DNA from: JALZKA01 sp963753385 | GTDB taxonomy: Bacteria > Actinomycetota > Thermoleophilia > Solirubrobacterales > 70-9 | Assembly (NCBI GenBank): GCA_963753385.1 | Contig: CAVWCC010000008.1 | Coordinates: forward strand, 1 to 64,000 | Length of the DNA: 64,000 nt | Direction: 5' to 3' | Part shown: piece after piece, positions 9,212-17,818 of the stretch | Numbering within the stretch: the first letter of the stretch is position 1 | Layout of the letters: the number at the start of each line of letters is the position of its first letter | Made by a program: the position numbers and the translations under genes | The notes under the pieces: model-generated | Databases searched by the model: none | What the model was told of the DNA's origin: nothing | Seen by the model: only the letters and a program-made list of their open reading frames with translations

Positions 9212-10382
9212 CGCCCGGCGCGGCGATCCGGAGATCGTGCGCGGCCCGTCCGATCACCCGCGCCGCGTTCTGGAGCTCATCCATCCGGTGGTTCGCCATC
9301 ACCGTCAGTCGCAGGCGCGAGGTCCCCTGGGGCACGGTGGGCGGCCTGATCGCCTGGGCGAAGACCCCACCATCCAGCGCCCGCTCGCACAGCGCGACCG
9401 CCTTCCGGGCATCGCCCACCATGACCGGGATGATCTGCGTGCGCGACGGGCCCACGTCGAGCGCGTGCGCGCCGAGCGCCTCCCGAGTGGCGGCCGCGTT
9501 GCGCCGCAGCTGCTCCACGACACCAGGCCGCGACGCGAGCAGCTCGAGCGCGGCGAGGCCGGCGCCGACCGACGGCGGGGGAGGGGCGGTCGAGAAGATG
9601 AACGGCCGGGCGGTGTTGATCAGCAGGTCGCGGAGCTCGGCGCTCACGCAGACGTAGGCGCCGTAGCTGCCGAGCGCCTTCCCAAGGGTGCCGACGATCA
9701 CGTCGACCTCCCCGTCGAGTCCCGCGGCGGCCGTGGCCCCGCGCCCGCCAGGCCCGATCGTGCCGATGCCATGGGCCTCGTCGACCATCAGCCGGCAGCG
9801 GTGGTTGCGGGCGAGCGCGACGAGGTCGGAGAGCGGCGCGACGTCGCCATCCATCGAGAAGACGCCGTCGGTGACGATCAGCGCTGCCCGGGTGCCCGCC
9901 TCGCGCAGGCCCCAGGCGAGATGCTCCATGTCGCGGTGCCGGTAGACGAAGGTCTCGGCCTTCGCGAGCCGGCAGCCGTCAATGAGGCTCGCGTGGTTGA
10001 GCTCATCCGAGAACACGACCTCCCCTGCGCGCGCCAGCGCCGCCACCGTCCCGGTGTTCGCGAGGTAGCCCGACCCGAAGAGCAGCGCGGCCTCGGAGCC
10101 GCTGAACTCGACCAGCCGCTGCTCGAGGCGCCGATGGGGCTCCATCTCGCCGGAGATCAGCCGCGATGCCCCGGCTCCCGCCCCATAGCGCTCGGCGGCC
10201 TCCGCAGCCGCTTGGCGGACGCGGGGATGATCGGCCAAACCGAGGTAGTTGTTCGAGCAGAGCAGCAGCACCTCGGCGCCGTCCACCGTCACCCTCGGCC
10301 CCTGCGGCCCCGAGATCAGACGCGGCCTCCGATGCAGCCCGGCCTGCCGCAACTCGGCGAGCCTGCGGGCCGCATCCCCCAT
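9189..10382 (-). CDS. bioF: 8-amino-7-oxononanoate synthase
   Basis: Condenses pimeloyl-thioester with alanine to form KAPA, the first ring-forming step of biotin synthesis; PLP enzyme of the alpha-oxoamine synthase family. 397 residues, normal length. Landmarks are LLLCSNNYLGLADHP, GAGASRLISGE, DELNHASLIDGCRL, VDEAHGIGTIGPGG and the PLP lysine in VGTLGKALGS (about residue 236). It starts 7 nt after the bioB stop and its end overlaps bioD. Confidence 0.94.
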   Translation of the reverse strand: MGDAARRLAELRQAGLHRRPRLISGPQGPRVTVDGAEVLLLCSNNYLGLADHPRVRQAAAEAAERYGAGAGASRLISGEMEPHRRLEQRLVEFSGSEAALLFGSGYLANTGTVAALARAGEVVFSDELNHASLIDGCRLAKAETFVYRHRDMEHLAWGLREAGTRAALIVTDGVFSMDGDVAPLSDLVALARNHRCRLMVDEAHGIGTIGPGGRGATAAAGLDGEVDVIVGTLGKALGSYGAYVCVSAELRDLLINTARPFIFSTAPPPPSVGAGLAALELLASRPGVVEQLRRNAAATREALGAHALDVGPSRTQIIPVMVGDARKAVALCERALDGGVFAQAIRPPTVPQGTSRLRLTVMANHRMDELQNAARVIGRAAHDLRIAAPGDELRRAA

Positions 10383-10389
10383 GGCCGCG

Positions 10390-11550
10390 CTAGTCCCCCC
10401 AGCCGGCGGGCGCCTCTTCGCGCTCGCTCGGCCGTTCGGGATAAGCCGGAACCCGGCCCTTCTTCTTGATCACCCGCAGCTGCGTCGAGGGGTCCCAGAA
10501 GTTGGCGTCGGCCTGACGGTCGATCAGGTCGTCGATCGGCGTGGGCGGGCTCTCACCCTCGAGCCAGCCGTCGCGGTTGTCGGGCCGCGGGTTCGAGCCG
10601 TTGTCGGGCTGGCGCGCCACGTTCAGGCCGAGCTCCTCGAACATCGCGCGGTCGTCCGCCGGCTCCGAGCCGAGCGTCGTCAGGAAGTTGCCCATCATCA
10701 CCCCGTTCAGGCCCGCCTTGACCGCCAGCGGCTGGAGGTCGCCGAGGTTCTCGACCCGGCCGCCGCAGAGCCGGAACAGCGCGCCGGGGATGATCAGCCG
10801 GAAGATCGCCACCCACTTAACGACCTCCCACGGGTCCATCAACTCGCGGTCGCCGAACTTCGTGCCCGCGCGCGGGTTGAGCAGGTTGATCGGGACCGAG
10901 GTGGGGTCGATCTCGGACAGCTCGAACGCCATCTCGACGCGCTGGCGCGGGCTCTCGCCGAGGTTGAGGATCCCGCCGACGCAGCTCTCCAGGCCCGCCT
11001 CGTTCATCGCCTCGATCGTCCGCAGGCGCCCCTCGTAGCGGACGGTCGTCGAGACCTCGGGGTAGTAGGAGCGCGCGGACTCGACGTTGTGGTGGACGCG
11101 CTGGACACCGGCCTCCTTCAGCCGCCTGGCCCGTGCGGCCGAGATGTGGCCGATCGAGACGCAGCGCTTCAGGTTGGTGTTCTCGGCGACGAGCTTCGCG
11201 CCCTCGACGACCCTCTCGAAGTCGCGCTTCGAGAGGCCCTGGCCCTGCGTCACCATGCAGAAGCGGTGGGCGCCTGCGGCCTCGGCGGCGCGGGCGTGCT
11301 CGAGGATCTGCTCTGGCTCCATCATCGCGTGCATCGGCGTGTCGGCCTCGGCGTAGCGGGACTGCGCGCAGAAACCGCAGTCCTCGGCGCACCCGCCCGA
11401 CTTCGCGTTCACCAGCGAGCAGAGGTCGGTCGAGTCGCCGAAGCGCTCCTGCCGCGCCTCCCACGCCCGTTCCACCAGCGCGAGGATGTCTTCGTGCCCG
11501 GTCAGCTCCCCGAGCGCCAGCGCCTCGTCGAACGTGATCAGCGGCGCCAA
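10390..11550 (-). CDS. bioB: biotin synthase (radical SAM)
   Basis: Inserts sulfur into dethiobiotin. 386 residues. The radical-SAM cluster motif CxxxCxxC is CAEDCGFC at residues 54-61. RVHHNVESARSYYPEV and GGILNLGESPRQRVEMA are BioB hallmarks. The C-terminal tail (about 40 residues, charged, ending EREEAPAGWGD) is longer than in E. coli BioB. First gene of the minus-strand bio run. The ORF starts at TTG 11550; no strong ribosome binding site was found, so the start is not certain. Confidence 0.94.
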   Translation of the reverse strand: MAPLITFDEALALGELTGHEDILALVERAWEARQERFGDSTDLCSLVNAKSGGCAEDCGFCAQSRYAEADTPMHAMMEPEQILEHARAAEAAGAHRFCMVTQGQGLSKRDFERVVEGAKLVAENTNLKRCVSIGHISAARARRLKEAGVQRVHHNVESARSYYPEVSTTVRYEGRLRTIEAMNEAGLESCVGGILNLGESPRQRVEMAFELSEIDPTSVPINLLNPRAGTKFGDRELMDPWEVVKWVAIFRLIIPGALFRLCGGRVENLGDLQPLAVKAGLNGVMMGNFLTTLGSEPADDRAMFEELGLNVARQPDNGSNPRPDNRDGWLEGESPPTPIDDLIDRQADANFWDPSTQLRVIKKKGRVPAYPERPSEREEAPAGWGD

Positions 11551-11606
11551 CTCGCCACCATCCTCACTCGCAGCACGGCCCGAACGCTAGGAGGGGGGTC
11601 GGACGG

Positions 11607-12215
11607 CTACGCGGGTGTCGCCGAGATCGACTCCCAGAGGTACAGGCAGGCGAGGGTGCGGTGGGGGCGCCAGGGCTCGGCGAGCTCCTCCATCTCGGTG
11701 GCCGTCGGGAGCTCGTCCAGGGCGTACTCGGCCTTGATCGCGTTGCGGATGCCGAGGTCGCCGACGGGCAGGACGTCCTCCCGCCCCAGGTGGAAGATCA
11801 GGAACATGTGTGCGGTCCAGACGCCGAGCCCGCGGACCGCGGTCACCTCCTCGATCACCCTCTCGTCGGTGAGGTCGCCGAGCCGCTCCACCTCGAGCTC
11901 GCCGCTCACGACATGGTCAGCGAGGTCCTTCACGTACTCGACCTTGCGGCCGGAGAGCCCGGCGCCGCGGAGGGCGTCGTCGCCGATCTCGAGCAGGGCG
12001 GCCGCGCTCGGCGTGTCTCCGTCGAAGAGGGCGATGACGCGGTCATAGATCGTCGCCGCGGCTTTGGCGGAGAGCTGCTGGCCGACGATCGCCCGCAGGA
12101 GCGTGGTGTAGGCGTCACCGCGCGGGCGTCCACGGCGTCGCCGCTCAATCGAGACCGGCCCGATCCGGGCGATCAGCCCCGCCATCACCTCATCGGCGCC
12201 GGCGAGAGCTGCCAT
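11607..12215 (-). CDS. AlkA-like DNA-3-methyladenine glycosylase
   Basis: Base-excision repair of alkylated purines. The frame is open to 12347, but that would overlap the divergent gene at 12286. Methionine 45 at 12215 gives a 202-residue protein beginning MAALAGADEVMAGLI and removes the clash. The HhH-GPD fold is evident: TTLLRAIVGQQLSAKAAATI, then LSGRKVEYVKDLADHVVSG, then AVRGLGVWTAHMFLIFHLGR and the catalytic aspartate in LPVGDLGIRNAI. It lacks the N-terminal domain of full AlkA, as common in actinobacteria. Substrate range is inferred from family. Confidence 0.85.
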   Translation of the reverse strand: MAALAGADEVMAGLIARIGPVSIERRRRGRPRGDAYTTLLRAIVGQQLSAKAAATIYDRVIALFDGDTPSAAALLEIGDDALRGAGLSGRKVEYVKDLADHVVSGELEVERLGDLTDERVIEEVTAVRGLGVWTAHMFLIFHLGREDVLPVGDLGIRNAIKAEYALDELPTATEMEELAEPWRPHRTLACLYLWESISATPA

Positions 12216-12285
12216 CGGGGTCGTCTCGCCGGTCACCGAGTGGGAGACTACGCGCCGTCCTCGATCCCCAGTCGAATGGAGTTCC

Positions 12286-12762
12286 ATGGAAGGCACCGAT
12301 CCGGCGCGGACCAGCTCAGCGGGCCAGGCCCGTGAGGTGGTCGCCACCTACACGTCGTATCCCGAGGCCGAGCGCGCGGTCGACAAGCTCTCCGACAGCG
12401 ACTTCCCGGTCGGCCGGGTCGCGATCGTCGGCACGGGGCTGCGGCTCGTCGAGCAGGTCGCGGGACGTACGACGACCTGGCGCGCGGCGCTCACAGGGGC
12501 CGCGTCGGGGGCGATGATCGGTGTGCTGTTCGCCCTCTTCCTCGGCCTCTTCTTCACGATCGACGAGAGCTTCCTGGGGCTGCTCCTTTACGCGATCGTC
12601 GTCGGAGCGATCTTCGGCGCCACCTTCGGCGCCCTGGGCCAGGCGATGTACGGCGGGCGACGGGACTTCACCTCGGTCCGCGGGATGGAGGCCGAGGAGT
12701 ACGAGATCCAGGTCGACGCCGAGGTCGCCGAGCGCGCTCGCGGGATCCTGGCCGCTACCTAG
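12286..12762 (+). CDS. YflT/GSP17M-type general stress membrane protein
   Basis: 158 residues. The N-terminal part (VVATYTSYPEAERAVDKLSD, FPVGRVAIVG) is the heat-induced stress-protein YflT domain. It is followed by two hydrophobic glycine-rich segments (about residues 68-90 and 96-118), probably membrane inserted, and an acidic C-terminal tail. Probably a stress-related envelope protein; no biochemical role is known. Divergent from the glycosylase gene. Its stop overlaps the convergent enoyl-CoA hydratase stop by 4 nt (CTAG). Confidence 0.78.
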   Translation: MEGTDPARTSSAGQAREVVATYTSYPEAERAVDKLSDSDFPVGRVAIVGTGLRLVEQVAGRTTTWRAALTGAASGAMIGVLFALFLGLFFTIDESFLGLLLYAIVVGAIFGATFGALGQAMYGGRRDFTSVRGMEAEEYEIQVDAEVAERARGILAAT

Positions 12763-13565
12763 CGGCCCTGCCAGCGCGGCGGGCGCTTCTCGGCGAACGC
12801 TGCGATCCCCTCGCGGAAATCCTCGGACCGGAAGCACGACTCGCGCAGCTCGATCAGCTCCCGCTCCTGCTCGGGCGTGAGCCGTGGGAAGCGCGCGAGG
12901 GTCTCGATCGCCCGCTTGTTGCCCCTGGTCGAGAGCGGCGCGTTGGCGGCAATGAGAGCGGCGAGCTCGAGCGCGGCAACCTCGAGCTCGGCATCCACCA
13001 CCACCTCGCCGACGAGGCCGATCTCGCGCGCCCGCTCGGCGTCGATAGTGCGGCCGGTCAGGAACAGGTCGCGCGTGTTCGCGACGCCGATCACGTCGAT
13101 GAACCGCTCGAGGCCAGTGTGCCCGTAGATCAGGCCGAGCTTCGCGGGCGGCATCCCCAGCTTGGCCCCCGCGGCGCACACGCGCAGGTCGCAGCGCACG
13201 GCGAGCTCGAGCCCGCCGCCGAGGCAATGGCCGTTGATGGCGGCGAGCACCGGGTAGGGGTGGGCGCTGAGCGCCTCCATCGCCGCATGGAATGGATGTG
13301 CGACGAGCGCCTCGGCATCGCGCTCGAAACTCGAGGCCGGGATCGCGCCGATGTCGTACCCGGCGGAGAACGCCCTACCGGTGCCGGTGATGACCACGCA
13401 CCGGACCTCGATGCCGCGGTCGAGCTCCGGGAGCGCCTCGGCGAGCGCGTCGAGGACGTCGTGGTCAAGCGGGTTGCGCTTCTCCGGGTTGTTCAGCCGC
13501 AGCCGGGCGACCGCATCGGCGGGGTAATCCAGGACGAGCTTGCCCGCGGCAAGCTCCTCGCTCAT
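12759..13565 (-). CDS. enoyl-CoA hydratase/isomerase family protein
   Basis: 268 residues from the ATG at 13565. Crotonase fold: oxyanion-hole segments AFSAGYDIGAIP and INGHCLGGGLELAVRCDLRV, then GMPPAKLGLIYGHTGLERFI and an FAEKRPPRWQGR C-terminus. The start overlaps the stop of the biotin carrier protein gene (ATGA), so the two are translated together. A longer frame to 14108 exists but is only a shadow. Likely hydrates or isomerises an acyl-CoA; substrate not predictable. Confidence 0.9.
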   Translation of the reverse strand: MSEELAAGKLVLDYPADAVARLRLNNPEKRNPLDHDVLDALAEALPELDRGIEVRCVVITGTGRAFSAGYDIGAIPASSFERDAEALVAHPFHAAMEALSAHPYPVLAAINGHCLGGGLELAVRCDLRVCAAGAKLGMPPAKLGLIYGHTGLERFIDVIGVANTRDLFLTGRTIDAERAREIGLVGEVVVDAELEVAALELAALIAANAPLSTRGNKRAIETLARFPRLTPEQERELIELRESCFRSEDFREGIAAFAEKRPPRWQGR

Positions 13566-13774
13566 TCGAGCACGACCAGAACGTCGCCTTCCTGCACGGA
13601 CTGGCCCTCCTCGCAGCGGATCTCGGCGACGGTCCCGTCGTCCTCGGCCTCGACCGGCATCTCCATCTTCATCGACTCGAGGATCGCGACCGTGTCGCCC
13701 TCCTCGACCTTGTCGCCGACCGCGACCTCGATCTTCCAGACGGTGCCGGTGATGTGCGCCTCGATGTCCGCCAT
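13562..13774 (-). CDS. biotin/lipoyl carrier protein (stand-alone BCCP)
   Basis: 70 residues, only the biotinyl domain. The biotinylation motif AILESMKMEMPV is intact, with VGDKVEEGDT and VQEGDVLVVLE framing the beta-barrel. Such stand-alone carriers serve acyl-CoA carboxylases or decarboxylases. Its stop overlaps the start of the enoyl-CoA hydratase (ATGA). No biotin carboxylase is nearby; the only carboxyltransferase in the window is at 29197. The biotin synthesis genes are 2-6 kb away on the same strand. Confidence 0.9.
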   Translation of the reverse strand: MADIEAHITGTVWKIEVAVGDKVEEGDTVAILESMKMEMPVEAEDDGTVAEIRCEEGQSVQEGDVLVVLE

Positions 13775-13805
13775 GCCGCTGAATGTCCTCCTCGTCTCCG
13801 AAAAT

Positions 13806-13858
13806 AAGCCGGCTCAACGACGCCGGGGCTCGGCTCCGTCCGCCGGACTCCGCCTCAC
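13806..13858 (+). repeat. 53-nt dispersed repeat, copy 2
   Basis: Plus-strand copy of the element at 7540-7592. The four differences include a paired change in the loop of the GTCC/GGAC hairpin (TTC to GCC) with the stem kept. It lies 21 nt before the preferred start of the GT2 gene and inside a longer open frame that would begin at 13783. Confidence 0.75.
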
Positions 13859-13878
13859 AGGGCGGCAGAATAGTCGCG

Positions 13879-14589
13879 GTGACCCCGGAATCCGCCGTAG
13901 CCGCGACCCCGGTCGTCGCCGTCGTCGCCGCCCGCAACGAGGCCGACCGGATCGGCGCCACGCTGGCGGCGCTCGCCGAAGCGCTCCCCGAGGCCGAGCT
14001 GATCGTCGCCGACGACGCCTCGGAGGACGCGACCGCCGAGGTGGCGGCCGCGCACGGCGTGAGCGTGGTTTCGCGCGAGCGGCCGGTCGGCAAGGGGGGC
14101 AACGTCACCGCCGCGCTCGCCGGCGTGATCGACCGCGCCCGCGCGCCGGATCCGCCGCTCGTCCTGCTCTGCGACGGGGACCTGGGCGCGTCCGCCGCCG
14201 AGCTGACAGCGCTGCTCGACGCCGTGCGCGGCGGTGAGTGCGATCTGGCGATCGCGGCATTCCGGCGGCGAGTGGGGGGTGGCTTCGGGGTGGCGCTGCG
14301 CTACGCGGCGTGGGCGATCGAGCGCCTATCCGGCTACCGGGCGAGCGCCCCGATTTCCGGCCAGCGAGCCTTGAGCCCGGCCGCGATTCGGGCCTGCTTC
14401 CCGTTCGCACCGGGCTACGGAATGGAGATCGGCATCACCGTCGACGTGGTCCGGGCGGGCCTGCGGGTGCGTGAGCTCGAGCTCGACCTTGAGCACCGGG
14501 CGACGGGGAAGAGCCTGGGCGGCTTCGTCCACCGGGGCCGCCAGCTCCGCGACTTTACGCGGGTCTACAGGATGAAGCGCAGGGGATAG
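13879..14589 (+). CDS. family 2 glycosyltransferase
   Basis: 236 residues from the GTG at 13879. A start at 13783 is also open but would translate the 53-nt repeat. GT-A fold: VVAVVAARNEADRIGATLAA, VADDASEDATAEVAA, GKGGNVTAALAG and the metal-binding region LLCDGDLGASA. The acceptor region has ISGQRALSPAAIRACFPFAP and ends RQLRDFTRVYRMKRRG. It resembles dolichyl-phosphate-mannose-synthase-like GT2 enzymes without the membrane domain. Likely role is envelope glycan or glycolipid synthesis; donor and acceptor are unknown. It is followed after 12 nt by glpK. Confidence 0.85.
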   Translation: MTPESAVAATPVVAVVAARNEADRIGATLAALAEALPEAELIVADDASEDATAEVAAAHGVSVVSRERPVGKGGNVTAALAGVIDRARAPDPPLVLLCDGDLGASAAELTALLDAVRGGECDLAIAAFRRRVGGGFGVALRYAAWAIERLSGYRASAPISGQRALSPAAIRACFPFAPGYGMEIGITVDVVRAGLRVRELELDLEHRATGKSLGGFVHRGRQLRDFTRVYRMKRRG

Positions 14590-14601
14590 CCTGCCCCCGC
14601 C

Positions 14602-16054
14602 GTGATTCTCGCGATCGACCAGGGGACGACGGGTTCGACCTGCCTGGTCTTCGACAGGGAGGGGCGGATCGCGGGACGCAGCTACAGCGAGTTCGAGCAG
14701 CACTTTCCGGAGCCGGGCTGGGTCGAGCACGACGCCGGCGAGATCTGGGACGTCACCCGCCGCGTCGCGGTGGAGGCGATCGTCGACGCCGGGATCCAGG
14801 GCGCCGAGCTGGACGCGATCGGGATCACGAACCAGCGTGAGACCGTCGTCGCCTGGGACCCCGACACCGGCGAGCCGGTGCACCGCGCACTGGTCTGGCA
14901 GGACCGGCGCACGGCGGCTCGCTGCGACGAGCTGCGCGCGCAGGGCCACGAGGATCTCGTTCGGGAACGCACCGGCCTGGTCCTCGACCCGTACTTCTCC
15001 GGCACGAAGATCGAATGGCTCCTGCAGAACTCCGAGGCGGTGCGCGAGCGCGCCGTGTTCGGCACGATCGATTCCTGGCTCACGTTCAAGCTCACCGGTC
15101 GGCATGCGACCGACCTGTCGAATGCCTCCCGCACGCTCCTGTTCGACATCCGCGAGCGCCGGTGGGACCCGGAGCTGTGCGAGCTCATGGGCGTCGACCC
15201 CGCCCGGCTGCCCGAGGCGCTGCCCTCGGCTCACGTCTACGGCACGACCACCGAGTTCGGCGGCGAGGTGCCGGTGGCGGGGATCGCGGGCGACCAGCAG
15301 GCTGCCCTGTTCGGCCAGGCGTGCCACGAGGCGGGACAGGGCAAGAACACCTACGGGACCGGAAGCTTCGTGCTGCTGAACGCCGGCACCGAGGCGCCCC
15401 CGGCGAAGGAGGGGCTCCTGACCACGATCGCCTGGGGCGTCGGCGACGAGGTGGACTACGCGCTCGAGGCCGCGATCTTCGTCACCGGCGCCGCGGTGCA
15501 ATGGCTTCGCGACGGGCTCGGTGTGATCGGCGACGCGGCCGAGACCGAGGCCCTCGCCTCGTCGCTCGATTCGAACGACGGCGTCTACTTCGTGCCGGCG
15601 CTCACCGGGCTCGGGTCGCCGCACTGGGACCCGTACGCGCGGGGGACGATCGTCGGGCTGACCCGCGGGACCGGCCCTGCTCATCTCGCCCGCGCTGCCC
15701 TCGAGGCGATGGCCTACCAGACGGTCGACGCCGTGCGTGCCCAGGAGGCCGCCGCCGGGGCGCCGCTGCGCGAGCTGAAGGCCGACGGGGGCGCGGTCGC
15801 GAACGCGTGGCTGATGCAGTTCCAGGCCGACGTCCTGGGGGTCCCCGTGAGCGTGCCGGAGATCTCGGAGACGACCGCGCTTGGCGCCGCGTACTTCGCC
15901 GGGATCGCGGCCGGCGTGTGGGAGCCGGACGAGGTCGTCCGCCGCTGGCGCGAGGCCGCCCGCTACGAGCCGCGGATGAGCACCGACGAGCGCGAGTCGC
16001 TGCTCGCGAGCTGGAGCCGGGCGGTCGAGCGGGCCCGGGGGCTGGGCTCAGTAA
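14602..16054 (+). CDS. glpK: glycerol kinase (3' end needs a one-base correction)
   Basis: Phosphorylates glycerol to sn-glycerol-3-phosphate. Starts at GTG 14602: AIDQGTTGSTCLVFDREGR, ITNQRETVVAWDPDTGEP, GTIDSWLTFKLTGR, AGIAGDQQAALFGQ, GTGSFVLLNAG and ALTGLGSPHWDPYARG are all GlpK signatures. As given, the frame has no stop here and runs on to 16935 across plsC. Dropping one G from the GGGGG run at about 16037-16041 gives an end of ERARGWAQ and TAA at 16052-16054, a typical GlpK terminus (about 483 residues). I take the run-on as an indel. The neighbouring PlsC uses glycerol-3-phosphate derivatives, a sensible pairing. Confidence 0.88.
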
Positions 16055-16062
16055 CCCGACCA

Positions 16063-16076
16063 CTACCCGCGGGTAG
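16063..16076. promoter_or_regulatory. 14-bp perfect palindrome before plsC
   Basis: CTACCCGCGGGTAG is a perfect inverted repeat between the likely glpK stop and the plsC start, 8 nt before the GTG. Could be an operator; it is also a short GC-rich palindrome that may occur by chance. Confidence 0.35.
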
Positions 16077-16084
16077 GAATCTGC

Positions 16085-16834
16085 GTGGCCGACCTCAAGC
16101 CGCAGGTGTACAAGGATCCGCGCCCGGCGGAGCAGTTCCAGCGGTTTCACGAGTGGGTCCGCACCCACCGGCCCGGCTGGACCTACGAGCTCGTGCGGAT
16201 GATCCTGACCCCGGTCGCGGTGATCCCGTACCGCACGCGCGCCATCGGGACTCCCAACGTCCCCGCCGACGGCGCGTTCATCCTCGCGCCGAACCACTTC
16301 TCGCAGATGGACCACTTCTTCCTGGGCGTGTACCTCCGCCGGAAGATCCAGTTCATGGCGAAGTCGCAGCTGTTCGGGAACCCCGTCCTCGATTACGTCT
16401 TCAGGGTCGGCGGAGCATTCCCGGTCCGCAGGGGCCACCACGACGAGGAGGCGTTCAAGACGGCGTACACCGTCCTCGGCCGCGGGGGGTGCATCGGCAT
16501 GTACTGCGAGGGCGGCCGCTCGCGCTCGGGGCGGCTCGGCGAGCCGAAGCCAGGGGTCGGGCGCCTGGCGCTCGAATCGGGCGTGCCGGTCATCCCGGTG
16601 GCGATCCACGGCTCGCTCGGGGTCAGGCGCTGGAAGCGTCTCCGGTTTCCCAAGGTCACGGTGCAGTACGGCGAGCCGGTGAGCTTCCCGCTGACGGCCG
16701 CGCCGAGCCACGACCAGCAGCTCGAAGTGGCGGGCGAGATATTCGAGCGCGTAAAGGCCATGTACTCCGTGCTCGACTCCGAGGGCCGCAAGGCGGCCGC
16801 CGCGCGGCTGGCCCTTACTCGAAGCGCTTCTTGA
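16085..16834 (+). CDS. 1-acyl-sn-glycerol-3-phosphate acyltransferase family protein
   Basis: PlsC-like enzyme that acylates lysophosphatidate in phospholipid synthesis. 249 residues from GTG. Motif I NHFSQMDHFF (H-x4-D), block III EGGRSRSGRLGEPKPG and block IV VPVIPVAIHG are present. A hydrophobic segment near residues 35-50 suggests peripheral membrane association. Its 3' end overlaps the convergent MBL gene by 20 nt. Confidence 0.9.
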   Translation: MADLKPQVYKDPRPAEQFQRFHEWVRTHRPGWTYELVRMILTPVAVIPYRTRAIGTPNVPADGAFILAPNHFSQMDHFFLGVYLRRKIQFMAKSQLFGNPVLDYVFRVGGAFPVRRGHHDEEAFKTAYTVLGRGGCIGMYCEGGRSRSGRLGEPKPGVGRLALESGVPVIPVAIHGSLGVRRWKRLRFPKVTVQYGEPVSFPLTAAPSHDQQLEVAGEIFERVKAMYSVLDSEGRKAAAARLALTRSAS

Positions 16835-17726
16835 GCTCGGGCCAGATCCTGGGGTCGTGGCCCGGGATGATCACCGCCTGCGGGTACTGGCGGTGGAAGA
16901 GCCGCAGCTCCTGCAGCGAGCGGCGCCAGGTGTGAGGGTCCTCCGGGCGCGGCGGCGGCGGGGCGTCGTCGAGCTGGGCGAGCGTGTAGATGGCGTCGCC
17001 CGCGATCACCAGGTCGTGGTCGCGGAGGCGGCAGATCACCGACTGGTGCCCGGCCGAGTGCCCCGGGGTGTACGCGAGGCGGACGCTGCCGTCGCCGAAC
17101 AGGTCGAAGGTGCGGCCGAAGCTTGCGTAGGAGCCAACGGTGGGCCCGTCGAAGTCGATCGTGCGGTAGTCGAAGGCGTAGTCGTACTGGGCACGCCGGT
17201 AGCCGTGGAAGAACGGTCGCGAGCCGCTTGTCGCGGCCTCCCACTCCCGCTCTGACAGGACGAACTGGGCGCCGGCGAACTCCGACATGCCGGATGCGTG
17301 GTCGAAGTGCAGGTGGGTCATCACCACCGTCCTGATGTCCTTCGCATCGATCCCCCGCGAGCGGAGCTGGGCCGGCAGGTCCTCGCCGGGCTCGAGCTCC
17401 GGCCGTCCGTACCAGGTCACGGCGCGGCCCATGTTCGCGGCGGGCTTCGCGGTGACCGAGGGGTGCAGGCCCGTGTCGACGACGAAGGGGCCGGCGGCGG
17501 GGTGGGTAACCAGGAACGCCGGGCACGGGACCGTCCACCACTTCGAGCGCGGGGTCATCGGCCCGAGCATTCGCAGCTGCCCCATTCGCTCACCCCCCGC
17601 CCGCTCGAAGAACTGGGGCGGGGCGACGACACGGCCGACCTCGAGGGCATCCACGTCCACGGTGGCGCCCTCGGTGCCGCCGGCGAGCGGCTCCTCCAGC
17701 GGTCGCTTGTCGGCCTTCACCTTCAC
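16815..17726 (-). CDS. metallo-beta-lactamase-fold hydrolase, AHL-lactonase-like
   Basis: 303 residues from the GTG at 17726. The open frame to 17783 would translate the repeat element at 17759. Zinc ligands: MTHLHFDHASGM (HxHxDH), YTPGHSAGHQSV, VIAGDAIYTLAQ and a final histidine in IIPGHDPRIWPE. This pattern is that of the N-acyl-homoserine-lactonase subfamily. Many members are generic lactonases, so quorum quenching is only a possibility. A conserved early segment (PCPAFLVTHPAAGPFVVDTG) is typical of the family. Confidence 0.85.
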   Translation of the reverse strand: MKVKADKRPLEEPLAGGTEGATVDVDALEVGRVVAPPQFFERAGGERMGQLRMLGPMTPRSKWWTVPCPAFLVTHPAAGPFVVDTGLHPSVTAKPAANMGRAVTWYGRPELEPGEDLPAQLRSRGIDAKDIRTVVMTHLHFDHASGMSEFAGAQFVLSEREWEAATSGSRPFFHGYRRAQYDYAFDYRTIDFDGPTVGSYASFGRTFDLFGDGSVRLAYTPGHSAGHQSVICRLRDHDLVIAGDAIYTLAQLDDAPPPPRPEDPHTWRRSLQELRLFHRQYPQAVIIPGHDPRIWPELKKRFE

Positions 17727-17758
17727 GGCGGGCCAGCGTACTGCCGCGGGTGGGTGGA

Positions 17759-17802
17759 TGAGCGACGCAAGTCGCGAATGCAACTTGCCCCCCGGTAGGG
17801 GC
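17759..17802 (+). ncRNA. candidate structured leader element, copy 1 (GNRA-loop hairpin)
   Basis: Two adjacent hairpins: GCGAC-GCAA-GTCGC, a 5-bp stem closed by a GNRA tetraloop, and GCCCC...GGGGC around CCGGTA. Nearly the same 44-46 nt occur at 30766-30811. Both copies lie just upstream of a gene with a non-ATG start (here GTG 17819). The element is also inside the region between the divergent MBL gene and the SDR. It may be a cis-regulatory RNA, a DNA operator or a dispersed repeat. Confidence 0.5.
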
Positions 17803-17818
17803 TTATGCTCCGGAAGGC

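Noticed and set aside
10249..12048. 599-residue plus-strand frame
   Set aside because: Antisense to bioB and the glycosylase; no domain.
13566..14108. N-terminal extension of the enoyl-CoA hydratase
   Set aside because: It overlaps the BCCP gene and GT2 gene; ATG 13565 fits the family.
16055..16935. Glycerol kinase as a 777-residue fusion protein
   Set aside because: The extra part is out of phase over plsC, has Arg/Pro-rich shadow composition and no similarity to a domain.
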